Shown piece after piece: positions 43,510-55,490 of a stretch of DNA of 64,000 nt; within the stretch, counting starts at the first letter, position 1; each line of letters opens with the position of its first letter. The notes under the pieces are model-generated. The model ran no database searches. It saw only the letters and a list, made by a program, of their open reading frames with translations, and was not told the origin of the DNA. Made by a program: the position numbers and the translations under genes. The stretch spans positions 1,860,001 to 1,924,000 of the forward strand of contig JAKZZE010000001.1 of assembly GCA_024220505.1 (NCBI GenBank). Reading direction: 5' to 3'. Source of the DNA: Rhizopus arrhizus (lineage: Eukaryota > Mucoromycota > Mucoromycetes > Mucorales > Rhizopodaceae).

Positions 43510-45083
43510 ATGTTTATCTGTCAAACTAGAAATCTTTTGAAGAAAGCACTTGCTTCACAATTAAGAAATAAATCATATAACCCTCATCGATTGTATTATG
43601 TTTCATCAAGATCTGAGAGTAAACCCTTTCCAAATGTATTTTGGCAGCATAATTAAAGCTCGTTTTAGGTAAGCATGGCGCTTTTACTGTGCATCCAGCT
43701 GGATTTTGGGCAGACAAAATACTTGAAAGAGAATCCAAACGTCCTGTTATTGCTTCATATGGGCCTCGTTTATTAATTGAAAAGACGGTAAATGTTTTGT
43801 AAGCTTTCACTATATATATTGCTCATTAAGTTCAATAAAAAGATGAAAGATAGCTACATGGAAGATTATTTACCTTTTAAATCCGATCCCGTACTTTTGG
43901 ATGAATACATTTTTTCGAATGGAAAGATCCGAACTGGAAAGCTTTTAGAAGGTAAAAAGCTAATATGGAATATGAATGGAAACCTCATATATTTTCAATA
44001 GATCTTGATGCACTTGCAGGTGCCATTGCTTATAAACATATTGATAATGGTGATCCTAAAGCTGCACCTCTTACTGTTGTTACAGCAAGCGTAGATAGAT
44101 TTGATTTATTCTTACCTGAGGCAGGTACTGTAAACTACAAATTAAGTGGGCATGTTACTTATGTTGGTTCAAGCTCTATGGAAGGTAATTAGGTTATTTA
44201 AGTGAAATATTATATCCTCTAACGTCAGTCATTACCAGTATTCATCAAAGCAGAAACATGTGGAGATGATCTTCCAGAACCTAATGAAAACCCAGACACT
44301 CTATGCGCTCTTGGAAAGAATACTGTTTTGGCCACTCGCTTTACAATGGTTGCCATTGACTCTGCCACACAAAAACCGGTCAAGGTCAATCCTCTCCGAT
44401 TGACTTCCAAAGGTGAAGAACGCCTTTTTGAGATGGCTGAAGCAACCAAACTGAGAAAGAAGCGCGAAAAGGAGGCCTCTTTGACCCGTCAACCACCTAC
44501 ACCAGCGGAACGTTTAGAGATACACGATGTCTTTTTAGAATACTCAAGATACACGAGTGACACATCGGATGAAAGGCAACCTTTACCCAAAGACAAGGTA
44601 TGGATGAGCGACACAAAAATTGAAAGTAATTTTTTGATGCAACCTCAAGACAGAAACATCCACAACAATATCTTTGGCGGTTATTTGATGCGCCGTGCAT
44701 ATGAGTTAGCCTATGCTAATACAGCGCTTTTTATGAAATCGTCGTCACCCGTTTTGCTGTCTATGGATGAGGTCGCTTTTAGAAAGCCTGTTCATGTGGG
44801 TACTCTTCTTAATTTGAAATCAAACATTGTGCTCTCTGAAGGGTTCCCTCATCGCACAGTGCAAGTGCGTGTTGTGGCTGAAGTCGTTGATATTGAAAAG
44901 GATACTAGAGAAGTGACAAACATTTTTCATTTTACATTAGTTACAGGAAGTCCCGAGGTCAGACTTCGACGTATTTTGCCAAAAACTTATGCAGAGTCTA
45001 TGTTATGGATTGATGCGAAACGTAGAAGACAACAAGGCATTCATTCTCGACATGTATTATTAGAGTCAATTAAAGAAAACTGA
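43510..45083 (+). CDS. Acyl-CoA thioesterase, ACOT9-like (double HotDog), probably mitochondrial
   Basis: Exons 43510-43618, 43669-43787, 43843-43951, 44002-44184 and 44239-45083 give 454 residues. The N-terminus MFICQTRNLLKKALASQLRN is Arg/Lys-rich with no acids, fitting a mitochondrial presequence. The first HotDog domain covers DALAGAIAYKHIDNG and VTASVDRFDLFLPEAGTVNY. The second covers NIHNNIFGGYLMRRAYELAY and SMDEVAFRKPVHVGTLLNLK. That NIFGG..MR..YELA pattern is typical of ACOT9/ACOT10. The enzyme hydrolyses fatty acyl-CoA to the acid and CoA. A charged insert lies between the domains (about 285-330). Chain-length preference cannot be read from sequence. Confidence 0.88.
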
Positions 45084-45339
45084 ACATAGTTTATTTTTAT
45101 TATATACATATTATATGTTTTCTTTATAAAAAGATATATGCTTTGTTCTTTTTTGTCACTATCCATTTCAGAATATGTCTAATTAAGCAAGCAATTAGCA
45201 CTTGCAAAGGATGAGATGAATGTGTACATGTAATAAATATGATTTATTCAATATAGTCAACTAATGCTATAAGAATACTAATAATAACAACAAATGGTTT
45301 GTAATTCCTTTTTATCTAAACTAAAAGTCAGTGCTGATC

Positions 45340-46373
45340 TCATTCGTTTGTTATCTGTTGATCTAGTTGCTTAATATGCTCTTCATCCACATACCATAAC
45401 TGATGCTCTTTTAAGAGATCTATTCGCTCTTTTCCGGTCTTGAAAAATATTATTTTATGTGTATACAAATAACCAAATTATGATTTTTTTTTACCTTATG
45501 ATTCACATGCACCATATAAGGATTTATTCCAATTTCTTTTGATAAATTTCTACTGAAATAGCTCTCTCCATCAGGAAAATGTAACGCATCTAAAAGAAGA
45601 GTAAACCCACTTTTCAAATCCAAAGGAAACTGGTCCAAGGTCTTGTTGAATGCCTCTTGCAGCGTAAGATCTGGTCGATCCATCTGAGTCTGCAAAAGAA
45701 GAGCCATTAATCGTTTAACTGGATAAGAATCTCGCATCAAGTAAATAAATCCGCTATTGATCCTACTCTGGCTATCTTGGGCAACGATCAGCTGAGTATT
45801 CCAACGAATATGCATCAGTGTACTCAAATACTCTCTTGTACGAGGTTGAAGAACGAGTTGGTTGATGTCCAGCATCAAGGGGTTAATATCTAGATAGACT
45901 AATCGCTGCAAGATCCCTGCTACTGTTCCACTATTATTCCAGTCTTTGGATACAAGAACTGCCTGATCTTTATAACCAGCATGTGTGAGATGCTGATAAA
46001 GTGCTGAGTCGGTACAGAGTATCAGAAAACGGTCTTCTTTGGCTGCCTTCATGAACGCTATCCAGTTATAAAGTTCGAAACGCATATCGTATGTTGCTAC
46101 TGTTATCAATAAATCATCGTTATCAAGTCTGTTTGCCTGTATTGTTTGAAGAATATCAGATGCAAGTTCTGGCATGGTGTCAGGTACTATGACCGGTTGA
46201 CGTTCACCATGCTCAACAAGAGTCAAGTCATCCGCACAAGAGCAATTGTCGGAAACATCTGTTTTCACTGTAGTGGCATATATTGAGATACCTTTTGGTT
46301 GTATATAATATAGCACTAATAATATTGAAAATGAGAAAATGATCAAACTGGTTGCTTTTAAGTAACTAGTCAT
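45340..46373 (-). CDS. Type II membrane glycosyltransferase, GT77-like (nucleotide-diphospho-sugar transferase)
   Basis: Exons 46373-45495 and 45438-45340 give 325 residues. The frame is open to 46394 but the first ATG is at 46373. A short cytoplasmic start is followed by a membrane anchor at about 8-27 (TSLIIFSFSILLVLYYIQ) and a lumenal domain. It has LLITVATYDMRFELYNWIAF, ILCTDSALYQHLTHAG, and LDINPLMLDINQLVLQPRTR, where a D-x-N/D in the sugar-nucleotide loop stands in for the usual DxD. INSGFIYLMRDSYPVKRLMA comes next. This order resembles the PF03407 family of Golgi transferases. The donor sugar and acceptor are unknown. The weak DxD makes activity less certain. Confidence 0.6.
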
Positions 46374-46717
46374 GATGTGTATACATGAAAACAACTAAAA
46401 AATTAACATATTGAATTCTTTAACTAGTTATAATCTCCGCTATCATATTGAAAGGTTCATTTGATACAGGAAACTAATAGAATTTTCGCGTTAAGAATAG
46501 TTATAACAAAGACCGTAATTTTCCAAGATACAGAGTTTAATATCTTTATTTCTATAGTACACCTATAAGGAAAAGAGTATCTAGACTACTAGTATATTGA
46601 GAATGTGCAGAAAAAAATGCAAATACTTTAGTCCCAAAAAATAGCAAAACGAATAGTCACTTTTAAATTTGATTGTATCTATAAATAAGTAGTGAAACGC
46701 TAAATGGTTATATCTAA
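46374..46717. other. Intergenic
   Basis: Between the glycosyltransferase and the single-pass membrane protein, both on the minus strand. AT-rich; nothing recognised. Confidence 0.5.
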
Positions 46718-47689
46718 TCAAATGTACTGGTATTTTTTGTTTTTGCGATATATTTTCTGAAGATGTGGTTGAAGACTATTGTCATATTTGCTCATATCAG
46801 ACACAGCATTTGACGAATGACCTGAAGAAGAAGGCGGTGGAGCCATTTCAAGCTTTTTGACAAAGTAGGCATCAATTGTAGAGTCTCTAGAGGGTAACTT
46901 AATTTCTTTCATATTTCCATTTTGTTTTATAAATCTGTTCGGTAAATAAGTATATTTAGATATCCTAGAATCTTTTGATGGTGCTAAGCCTTTGCTACTG
47001 TCTACTGGCGTAATACTGCCTGTATCTAGAAGATAGAATAAGAACCAAGCTAGTCTTGTAAGGTAGTTTTATTGATTTACTTATTTTTTGTGATATAGGA
47101 CTAAAAGAAGGCTGACTAGCACTTTCGAGTTCCATTCTTTTTGGATTGAAGCGATTTGATCTTTTTCTTCTAAGAACAAAAGCACATATACACAGAGTAA
47201 TAATGGAGATAATAACAACTCCAGCAATAGACCCACCTATGATAAAGCCTAAATCCTCTGCGCTTAATTTTCCTGGAAAAGAAGACAGTGTACTTGTTGA
47301 AGCTGTTGTAGCAGCAGGCAAATCTGTAAAATGAACTGCAGTACCTTTATATTAATGTTTGACTTATAATATTATAGCTTATGTAAACTAAAACCTGTAC
47401 TAATCATTTTTTGTTCCGAAGTTGTCGATGGATAGTTTGTTGCATACAGTTTACTAAAATCTATGCTCTGAAGGTTGGCAGATACTGTTAGGGTTGGATA
47501 CGAAGTATAGGCAGTAGATCCTACAATAACTACTACCAAGGTTATTTTTTTATTTCCTTATATAAATATAATTGCGATATTACTAGAAGCAGCTTGATTA
47601 TTGATTGTTTGATTTTCCAAATGTATAGGTTAATACACGTTTTTTTCTTTTTTTTATTTAAACATATTACCTTGTATTATTTTGATCAT
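46718..47689 (-). CDS. Single-pass membrane protein with signal peptide, unknown function
   Basis: Four exons, 47689-47671, 47556-47395, 47323-47081 and 47025-46718, give 243 residues in phase. A 19-base first exon supplies MIKIIQ; splicing then adds a hydrophobic KITLVVVIVGSTAYTS, together a plausible signal peptide. A Ser/Thr-rich exterior of about 60 residues is next, then a membrane helix GFIIGGSIAGVVIISIITLC and a basic stop-transfer RRKRSNRFNPKR. The cytosolic tail of about 130 residues is Ser/Lys-rich with APPPSSSG. The shape (signal, short Ser/Thr-rich ectodomain, one helix, basic tail) resembles fungal wall-stress sensors of the Wsc/Mid2 kind, but there is no WSC domain. I do not recognise the family. 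Confidence 0.55.
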
Positions 47690-48858
47690 GGTATGAAGCA
47701 ACAAAAATTTAAACATAAACGAAAAAGAAAGAAAGAAGACAAAGAGTTTAGTAATATCAACTTGATTTATTGTGTTACTTTAGGTGCTGTCATTTTCTTA
47801 TAAATTTAAATAAATTATAATAGGTAAAACATGTGTGCACATATCGAAGAAGTAATTAAGTATCTTTCAAAAAGTAAGGCTTGGCATTTGTTCTTCTATG
47901 CCTTTCAATTTTCTTTGTAGAGAGTCAAGTTGGTCGTTTTAGGATCCAGAATGGCCTTACTTAGCACTAAATATTTTTTATGAGCCACGACCTCTTTATT
48001 TCTCTCCAGTATTAATCAGTCACTCATATGTATTTTAATGCATACTCTTTTAGAACAAATAAATTAGATATTTATACAATATTAACTCTGCTTTCCGCTA
48101 TTGATACAACAAAACTTTTAATCATATTATTTTTTTAGTAAGAATATTATAAAATTAAAGCAATTTGAATATAGTGTTAATAAACGAATAGTTATATTCT
48201 TACTCTTAATTGTTGAGAAAGTAATAACCTATTTTACTTGGCCTTCTTGTTTATAAGTTGAGTGGTGCAATCTTTTCAAGGTACAAGGATGTCATTAAAA
48301 ATCCAATAAACAAAGACATGCCTTGGTGTCTTTATTTTATATAATAATGCTCATTTATTTGTTTAAAAGTTATTTTTGGAGCGAGAATAACTTGATCGTT
48401 TACTTTTCTTTTTGTTAATGCGTGTTTTATACAAAAAGCATATTGTAGGGAATATAAATGCAGTAGCCAAAAAGAGTTCGATCAGAACAGTAGAACAGGT
48501 CATTGTGTTTCCATTGTCTGGTAGCGACAAACAATGAAAGTTATGCAATTATAAGCATAAATAGAGTGATGCCGATGAGAACACTCTGATAATAAAGAAC
48601 TATCGCTAGAATAGCAAATAAAATCGACTCCAAATACATGAATATGACGGTTAATAATAAAAAGAGATAAATTATAAAATAAATTATCTCGTCTACCTCA
48701 AAAAGTAAATTGTTTTATCCAAAGTTATACAAACATTATTGTAGTATATATCTTTCCTATAATGTATTACTTCTGTTTAACTTAAAATTAATGTAATAAC
48801 ACGTGATATTTATTATTTTTGCTAATGAATAAAAGTTCGCAAAAGCAGTTATTTAAAT
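47690..48858. other. Intergenic, AT-rich
   Basis: Contains one possible small gene (48363-48639, listed separately) and a CACGTG near 48800. Otherwise nothing recognised. Confidence 0.4.
48363..48639 (-). CDS. Possible small two-helix membrane protein
   Basis: Exons 48639-48585 and 48517-48363, with a 67-nt GT-AG intron, give 69 residues. They join MYLESILFAILAIVLYYQ, a short polar loop with NNGN, a second helix (VLIELFLATAFIFPTICFLY) and a Lys/Arg/Ser-rich tail (KTRINKKKSKRSS). The two-helix layout is like V-ATPase subunit e or small ER subunits, but key residues of those families are missing. It is supported only by the splice signals, the phase and the hydrophobic pattern, and AT-rich DNA often gives such patterns by chance. 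Confidence 0.3.
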
Positions 48859-50423
48859 TTAAGCATTAGTTGATTGCTGTCCATTGAACAGGAGCTTGTT
48901 GACTGTATTGCCATTGATAGAAGAAATAGATCCAGACGTTGCCAAGCTTGACATCTGCTTATAAATGACAGAGGGAGAAGAACCAGTGGATTGAGCAACC
49001 AAAAGAGCAGCAACACCAGCAGCATGAGGGGAGGCCATAGATGTACCGGACATGGATGTTGTAGATGTTTTAGAATCTATATAGGTGCTGAGAATGTTGT
49101 CACCAGGGGCAAGAATCTGAACACAGCTTCCGTAACTGCTGAAGGAAGTCATTCTGTCATTTTTGTCCGTAGCAGCAACAGTAAAGACGTTCTTGTTATT
49201 AGCAGGTGATACATTACAAGCATCAACGTTACCCCAGTTACCAGCTGAAACGAATACAGGAATGCCAGAGGCAACAACTGCATCAATGGCTTCATCGAGG
49301 GCAGAAATAGTAGAAGAGGGAATACCGGCAGTCTTCATACCTAAAGACATGTTGACGACAGAACGACCTTTTTTGGAATTGCTTACAACCCATTGGAGAC
49401 CAGACAGGATGCTTGAGATTGCGCCATAGCCAGTGTCATCAAGAACTTGGACAGCAACAAGGTTGGCCTTTTTGGCAACACCGTAAGTAGTGCCACCAAT
49501 AATACCGCCAACATGAGTACCGTGGCCAGTACCATAACGAGAGATACCAGTATAAGCGGACCAACCCCATTGAGCACGGCCATTAAAATCAGTATGGTCA
49601 ATACGCATACCATCATCAACAACGTAAACATAGGCACCAGATCTAATAAAAAAGCTTAATTGGATCAGTTAAAAAGGTACCTTTTATATCTTACCCTGCA
49701 TTAGAGTCGTAAATGTATGGTTGAGCCAAATTACGTTTGCGCTCGGAGATACGGACCAAATTCCATTGAGCATTCGTTTGTTTTGTGTAACTATTTGCAG
49801 CTCTCTCGAATAAAGTCTTGTTGCTAGATTCGATATGCTCACTGTCAAAGTTATCAAGATCAAAATTGTCAGGGTCAAAATTTCCGTTACGCTCAGCGCG
49901 CTTTTCAGATCTTGATCGAGCATAGAATCTTTTTCTATTCTTGAGAGTAGGTAAATCAAAGTGAATGTCTTGATCAGGAATAATTCTCAAGATGTTCTTG
50001 CTGAATTCCTTAGCAATGTCTTGTACAATACTGATGTTCTCAAACTTAACAGTAAGACCCTTGAATGAGTTGCCAATGTTGTAGGTATCATAAATGTGAA
50101 CCTGGTCCTCTTCGGTATCACGTCTAAGGATTTTATTTTTCTTGACATCCAAATTTTTGCGACCCATAGATTGACTGACAATATCAGTTGCGCCATTAAG
50201 GAAATCAGGAACAACTGAAAAGAAAATATCAATAAATACCAGTAAAGAGTTTTTTTTTAATATACATACATTTTTTGATGTTAGTCTCAGGGCGAAGATG
50301 AATAATATAATTGCCATTCCCTTTGACAGTACTAAAGTCTTCAAGAATGTTGTCAGTGAGACCAGCAGCAGTAACAACACTAATACAAGAGACTGCAAAG
50401 AATATAAATGTCTTGGGGAGCAT
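48859..50423 (-). CDS. Secreted subtilisin-like serine protease (S8, proteinase K type)
   Basis: Exons 50423-50270, 50214-49695 and 49642-48859 give 485 residues. Signal peptide MLPKTFIFFAVSCISVVTAA; an I9-like propeptide follows (NYIIHLRPETNIKK, FKGLTVKFENISIVQDIAKE). The catalytic triad is complete: Asp234 in YVVDDG, His265 in GHGTHVGG and Ser426 in GTSMASPHAAG, with the oxyanion Asn in SAGNWGN. The propeptide is about 200 residues, roughly twice the usual length. Its extra part carries an acidic DPDNFDLDNFDSEH stretch after a basic RKRFYARSRSEKR. Mature enzyme probably begins near residue 200. It is an extracellular or vacuolar endoprotease. Confidence 0.92.
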
Positions 50424-52131
50424 TTTTTAAAAAGGAAAGGGTGTTGTACACAAGAGGATAGTTGTTTCAGATAAAAAGGAAGTGGTAAACAATTGATTTG
50501 ATTGCTTGATATTGTTATTTGAAGATGAAGGTAATAACTCGCTTCTTTTATATACCTTTTGCACTTACTCATTCTTTTTGTACTATATTATTTAATGAAT
50601 CATTAGAATTGCTTTATTAGTTTTTACTTTCTTCAAATGGCATTTAGTATATCAAAAGAGACATTATGGACTAATATAGCTTCTTACTTAATCTTTTCTA
50701 ATTTTCTTTCATTTCCTTGTTTTCCAGGCAATTTAATACACTGTGCAACGCCTGTGAGATTTTTTTTGTCGATTGTTTCTCAAGTTGATCGCTGACTATT
50801 AAAAATGGATCAAAAATTGATGTCGTAGTTACACTAACTAATCATAGGAAAAACAGCCACTAAGGTTTCCCCACTATGAGTATTCTTTTACTTCGTACAC
50901 ATATTTCATAGACAGTTTGTAATGGAAAAAAAAATTGTTTTTTTCAATCGATAGCTAATTTATTTTTAATTATAAGAAAAGCATTGATTCATGTCAAGAT
51001 AAAAATGGCTTAAGCATATTGAGCTTGATCTACGAAAGTGCAAGATAGTGAAAAAAATCAGGGTAGTGTTACGTTCAAAAATCTCGGACTGTATCTAAGT
51101 TACACTTTCATGCATTGAATAAAAAAGTTTCTATTGTCGCATACGGACAAATATGAGTGAAGCACAAAGCTGCTTCACTTTAGTAATTAAATGCAAAATG
51201 TTTCTGGTTCAATTATGGTTGTACATTGGACATGTGAACGATCAAATTCTGTGTTGCCAGTTGTATTTAATTTATTAATATTAGATTCTCGGACATTTTT
51301 TGTAAATGGTGTTTTCATTGAAGTGTTGCACAGAGACGTGCACTCTTGACTAACAATTTATAAGAAAAAAAAAATGGAAAAGAAAATACATTTAACATTC
51401 AATGATATTAGTGGCTCTGATTTGGAGTGATTGTACGATTACTATTGTTTCTTGGCTAATTTTGCGCACAAGACGAGTAGTAGTACTTGCAATAACTTCT
51501 TGTTGTCAGTATGGTTGACTATCAAAGACAAACTTCCAATGAAAATTTCAAAGGGACAGAATAGTATAGACAACTACATCGAGAAAATTGAGCGAGAGCG
51601 AAGGGATAATTGAGGGATCAGACAAGTTAGGACTAGCGATGGTAGCAAAATGAAATGTTGAGGGGTCAATTAAGATCTATTGGTGATTGTTAGCCGTACC
51701 TTTTTGCGGAGAGAACAAGGCTAGATGAAACGTTCTTCTGTATCAATGGCATCACAATAAATGCAATATGGATAAAAAAATTCAGGGCATAATGCTACAC
51801 AGAAAATCTTTGTAGGGAAGCTCGTGATGGTATAAACGCCAGAGAAAAGGATGGACATGGTGAGAAAGAGATGTGTCCTAAAAACGCCGCTAGTCTTGAT
51901 AGTTAAAGTGAATGTATAAATCGGGCAAAGTGGAAAGCTTTGGAAGCAGAGAGGTACAGAATCATTTAGTATTTAAGGAAATTATAGGAATACCCTCAAA
52001 CAAAGGGTTGACTTTCGAACTAAACTTACATGTCCTATTTTTTTAGCATTTCTTCTTTGATTTGCGCACCCTATTTTGCTTTTGCTTTACTCATTTTTAA
52101 CCAGCAAATAATTTTAAATTTGCGTTAAATG
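50424..52131. other. Intergenic, probable transposon debris
   Basis: Promoter side of the subtilisin gene, then AT-rich DNA. An open stretch at 51431-51613 (about 60 codons, Ser/Lys/Glu-rich end) has no recognised family. Nothing else is clear. Confidence 0.4.
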
Positions 52132-52675
52132 TAAATAAATTGGGGACCCGAAAAGAACGTAGTCGATGCGTAAGATGGCGCCTTGGATGGCTGCCTGACG
52201 GCAAGCCTGGGCCTTGTCCTATCCATCCAAATCAGACGCCGACAAAAATGCACGCAATTCAATGTCTCAACATGCACAACGGGCTACAAATGTCTAGTAC
52301 TATTGAAGATCCTTTGTCGTTTCTTTTAAATATCCTACCAACAGAAACTCATCGTTCAAGTCGTGCAGTTATCCCTTGGAGCCTTCGTTGGCCAACCATA
52401 TGTTCAATACTATTTGAACTGGACCATCTTTACAACCATATCGACACCTGTACCAGACCTCCACATGGTCAGTTCGTCCTAAATTGGCTCTTAAAGCATT
52501 AAGGATGTTATCACGTTCCAAATACTGTTCTATTGGCCTTTTTACTTTGATCCCGAAGGGTTTTTTAGTCTCACATTACTTCATATTGAACTAGTCCGGG
52601 CGAACAGATGTGATAGACACCTCGCACTCAAATGGACTTTGTAAATAAATAATCTTTAAAATTTAAATAAATTGG
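52132..52675 (+). mobile_element. 5'-truncated LINE-type retrotransposon 3' end with possible target-site duplication
   Basis: An open frame at 52140-52502 (120 codons, markedly more GC-rich than its surroundings) reads CVRWRLGWLPDGKPGPCPIH, then HAIQCLNMHNGL, DPLSFLLNILPTE and WPTICSILFELDHLYNH. This resembles the Cys/His-containing tail that follows the reverse transcriptase in non-LTR elements of mucoralean fungi; that likeness is from memory of the family. About 160 bases of untranslated sequence follow. The 12-mer TAAATAAATTGG is found at both edges (52132-52143 and 52664-52675), as expected for a target-site duplication around a truncated insertion. The reverse transcriptase and endonuclease are absent, so it cannot move by itself. 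Confidence 0.55.
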
Positions 52676-54319
52676 CTTTATGCGATGGTAGACTATCTTT
52701 TAGTTAAAGAGTTTAATACTGAGATTAGTGAAGAGAAACTGTCTTGTTAAGCTGCTAACTAAAACAAAAAATAAAAAATAAAAAATAAAAAATAAAAAAT
52801 AAAAAATCGAAAAAGTAAAATTCTTCTATGACTTTATCATTCTTTGCTCAAAACTTAAAAGATATGACACAAATAAAATAAGATAATAAGATATGGACTG
52901 AACTTTCCTTGTTAAAATATTAAGTTATGCTTATATTATATGGGAATGCAAATAATTCTACTATAGTCTGCTGAAGTAATATAAGAGACTATCAGGTACA
53001 AATAGAATTGGTCCATTCACTTTAACAGAACTTAGACAATCAAGTGTCTTGCTGAATAATATGATTACATAAATATGCTTGTGATTATACAATTAGTCTT
53101 ATGATATGATGTGGTGATAAGATCAATTAAACCAATAATTCTTATACTGCTTGAATGCTAATAATACTACATGAAGGTGTAGCGTTTATCCAAACTTGTA
53201 AAAGTGTTTGTAAGTATAATATGACGGCTATTATTATAGCTTAGATGAATTATTCATCATTATAGTGGGCCAAACTAGACCAGTCTTAGTATTACTGTTA
53301 TAGGTAGACATAATAAATAACAAATTATACTATAAGCCATACATCTCCAACATCAGCATAGTTAAAGCATGAAAGATCTGAAGATGGATTATATCATAAA
53401 GAGTAATTAATGTCTTGCATATATAATACTAGTTTTCTATAGTAATAAGTCTTTTCATGATCTCTTCTATGATACACTACATTAAGTTGCATTGAGATTA
53501 TGCATGTCAAGATGTAACAGTGTTTTTCTTGCATAGTAACCTTATCAACCTAAACGAATGAATGAAAAATAATCTTGTCAATAACCCGATTGGTGCCTCG
53601 ATGGTTGCTGTTGTTTCTATCATTAGGCTTCAGTCTTTCTGTACCTATTCAGTAACCAAATTTAATCAAATTCAATACTCATTCATGAACAAAATTCAAA
53701 TGCTGTCGTAAACAATGGTTCCATGGAGGCATAGTTATAAATACAACATTAAGAGCTTAGAACAACAATTTATAATATAAATATACAGGATATGATGACA
53801 ATGTCCCCAATCTAGGATGAAACATCAAGAAATAACCAATTGATTTAACGCAATCTTCCTATGAATTATACTATAAAAAAACATAAATATCCATCTAAAT
53901 CCTCATTGAAAAAAGAAATAAGTTTATCTTAGATAATATTTAAGTATAAAAAGCATCACAAAGTAATTATCGTTTTGGTGCTTTTTTTTTCTTTCTATCT
54001 TCGTTTATTATAATTATAATGGATTAGATTCAAACACTGGTATTTTATTACACTTTTTCTTTTCTAAGTTTTTTATTGTAGCACCTGTTCAAAGGGATTG
54101 CTCTTGATATTGTTGGTTGGATGATATTAATGATATGTCTTTTCCTAGATCTAGTACAGTAGTAGATAAAATGGGATTAAAGTATACAGAAAAACGTTCT
54201 TTAAAGAAACTAAAATAGTTTAGCCAATATAAGGATGCAAATTGGAATGGCTTTAGATGTCTCTCTTTTTATATTATCAATCTATACAAAATAAGAGCCT
54301 TTATTTATGAATATAAACA
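52676..54319. other. Intergenic, AT-rich
   Basis: No coding pattern recognised over 1.6 kb. The only clear structure is the heptamer repeat at 52766-52807. Confidence 0.45.
52766..52807. repeat. Tandem repeat (AAAAAAT)6
   Basis: A period of 7 bases is seen from T positions 52772, 52779, 52786, 52793, 52800 and 52807. It lies about 90 bases after the LINE relic, so it could be an A-rich tail-derived microsatellite of an older insertion. Confidence 0.75.
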
Positions 54320-55490
54320 AAAAAAAATCAGTCGTGGACATGGAAGTCGATAGTGAAGCATTTCTCCTAGAAGATATTACCAACGATGATAAGTATACAG
54401 AATTAAAGGAACCAGAAAAATCATAAACAATACTAACTAATTATCAAAAAAAAAAAAAAAAAAAAAAAAAAAAACATGTATATAACAAAAAATTAACTAC
54501 ATAAAATGGCTAACGGTCATATTTCTGATATATCGACGAAGAAAGAGAGCAGTTATTTTAATTAATGTAAGAACTGAACGTTCTTCTATCACAAGCAGCA
54601 GGTATTTGGATAAACCTAAGAGAATAGCTATCAATTGGTACAGCAGAGGCTAGAAACACTGACAAGATGTAGTTCAAAGGAAGCAATAGACGAAGCTAGT
54701 AGGAAGACCAGCTATTTTGCATAAAGAGCATTGGCTGTTATTGATAGATTCGATAGACAAGTGATCATCCTTAGATTTGGATCAGATAATGAAAAGCATG
54801 ACAAGCCAGTTTGGTTGAATATCTCAAAGGCTACAGTATATGATTTTGTGATAAAGAAGCGCAAATTAATTTTAAAAAGATCTATTTTCATTCTATGAAA
54901 AGAAATGGTCCTGAAAACATTGATGGCAAGTCCAATCGAGTAGTTAGATAAAAAACAACAAAAACATGAACTATATGAGCAATTATGTTTTTAGAAATAA
55001 AATAGCTTTTCATATTGATATGGAACAAACTGTAGCCTAGCTAAAGAAAGAAACCTGTGCTGAAGCCCTTGAGACTACTGCAAGAGTAATAATTAAACCC
55101 ATTCTTGGGGTGAGTACTCCTCAGGTTGCTATTAACGTGTGAGAAAGTTAGGAAGTCAAGGACTTTGGATCCAATAAAGAAAAAAGAATTTGGAGGTAAA
55201 AAATATGTGACTCAGGCTCCTGATAGTAGCGGTGCTGTTACAGAGCATTGCTTTAATTTTGCTTTTTATACTGTTGATGTTCTATACATGCTATTATGTA
55301 GTAATAGATAATACACTTATTCACGAGAATATTATTATTGAGGTAGAGATCAATAAACATGGATATGCTTGTGCATATCTCCATCCAAACGTACCAGAGT
55401 TGAGCCCAATATAGAAGTCTTGGTCTGTCTGCAAGATCAAATTTTAGAAAACGAGAATTTGACTTCAAAGATATATGCTCTATGTAGTTT
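54320..55490 (+). pseudogene. Tc1/mariner-type transposase pseudogene, many stops and frameshifts
   Basis: Fragments across three frames follow the order of a Tc1/mariner transposase. An acidic N-terminus (VVDMEVDSEAFLLEDITNDD) comes first, then a helix-turn-helix region with KPRRIAINWY and GRPAILHKEHW. The region around the first Asp follows (AFHIDMEQTVA, then ALETTARVIIKPILGVSTPQ). Next are GAVTEHCFNFAFYTVDVL, a degraded second Asp motif (VIDNTLIHENI, for DNAPIH), and GYACAYLHPNVPELSPI for the conserved Pro-Pro-Tyr-Ser-Pro-x-x-Asn-Pro block. A ragged end reads QDQILENENLTSKIYA. The DNA has an A28 insertion near 54447-54474. It is inactive. The relic at 43 kb is a different, shorter lineage. 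Confidence 0.65.
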
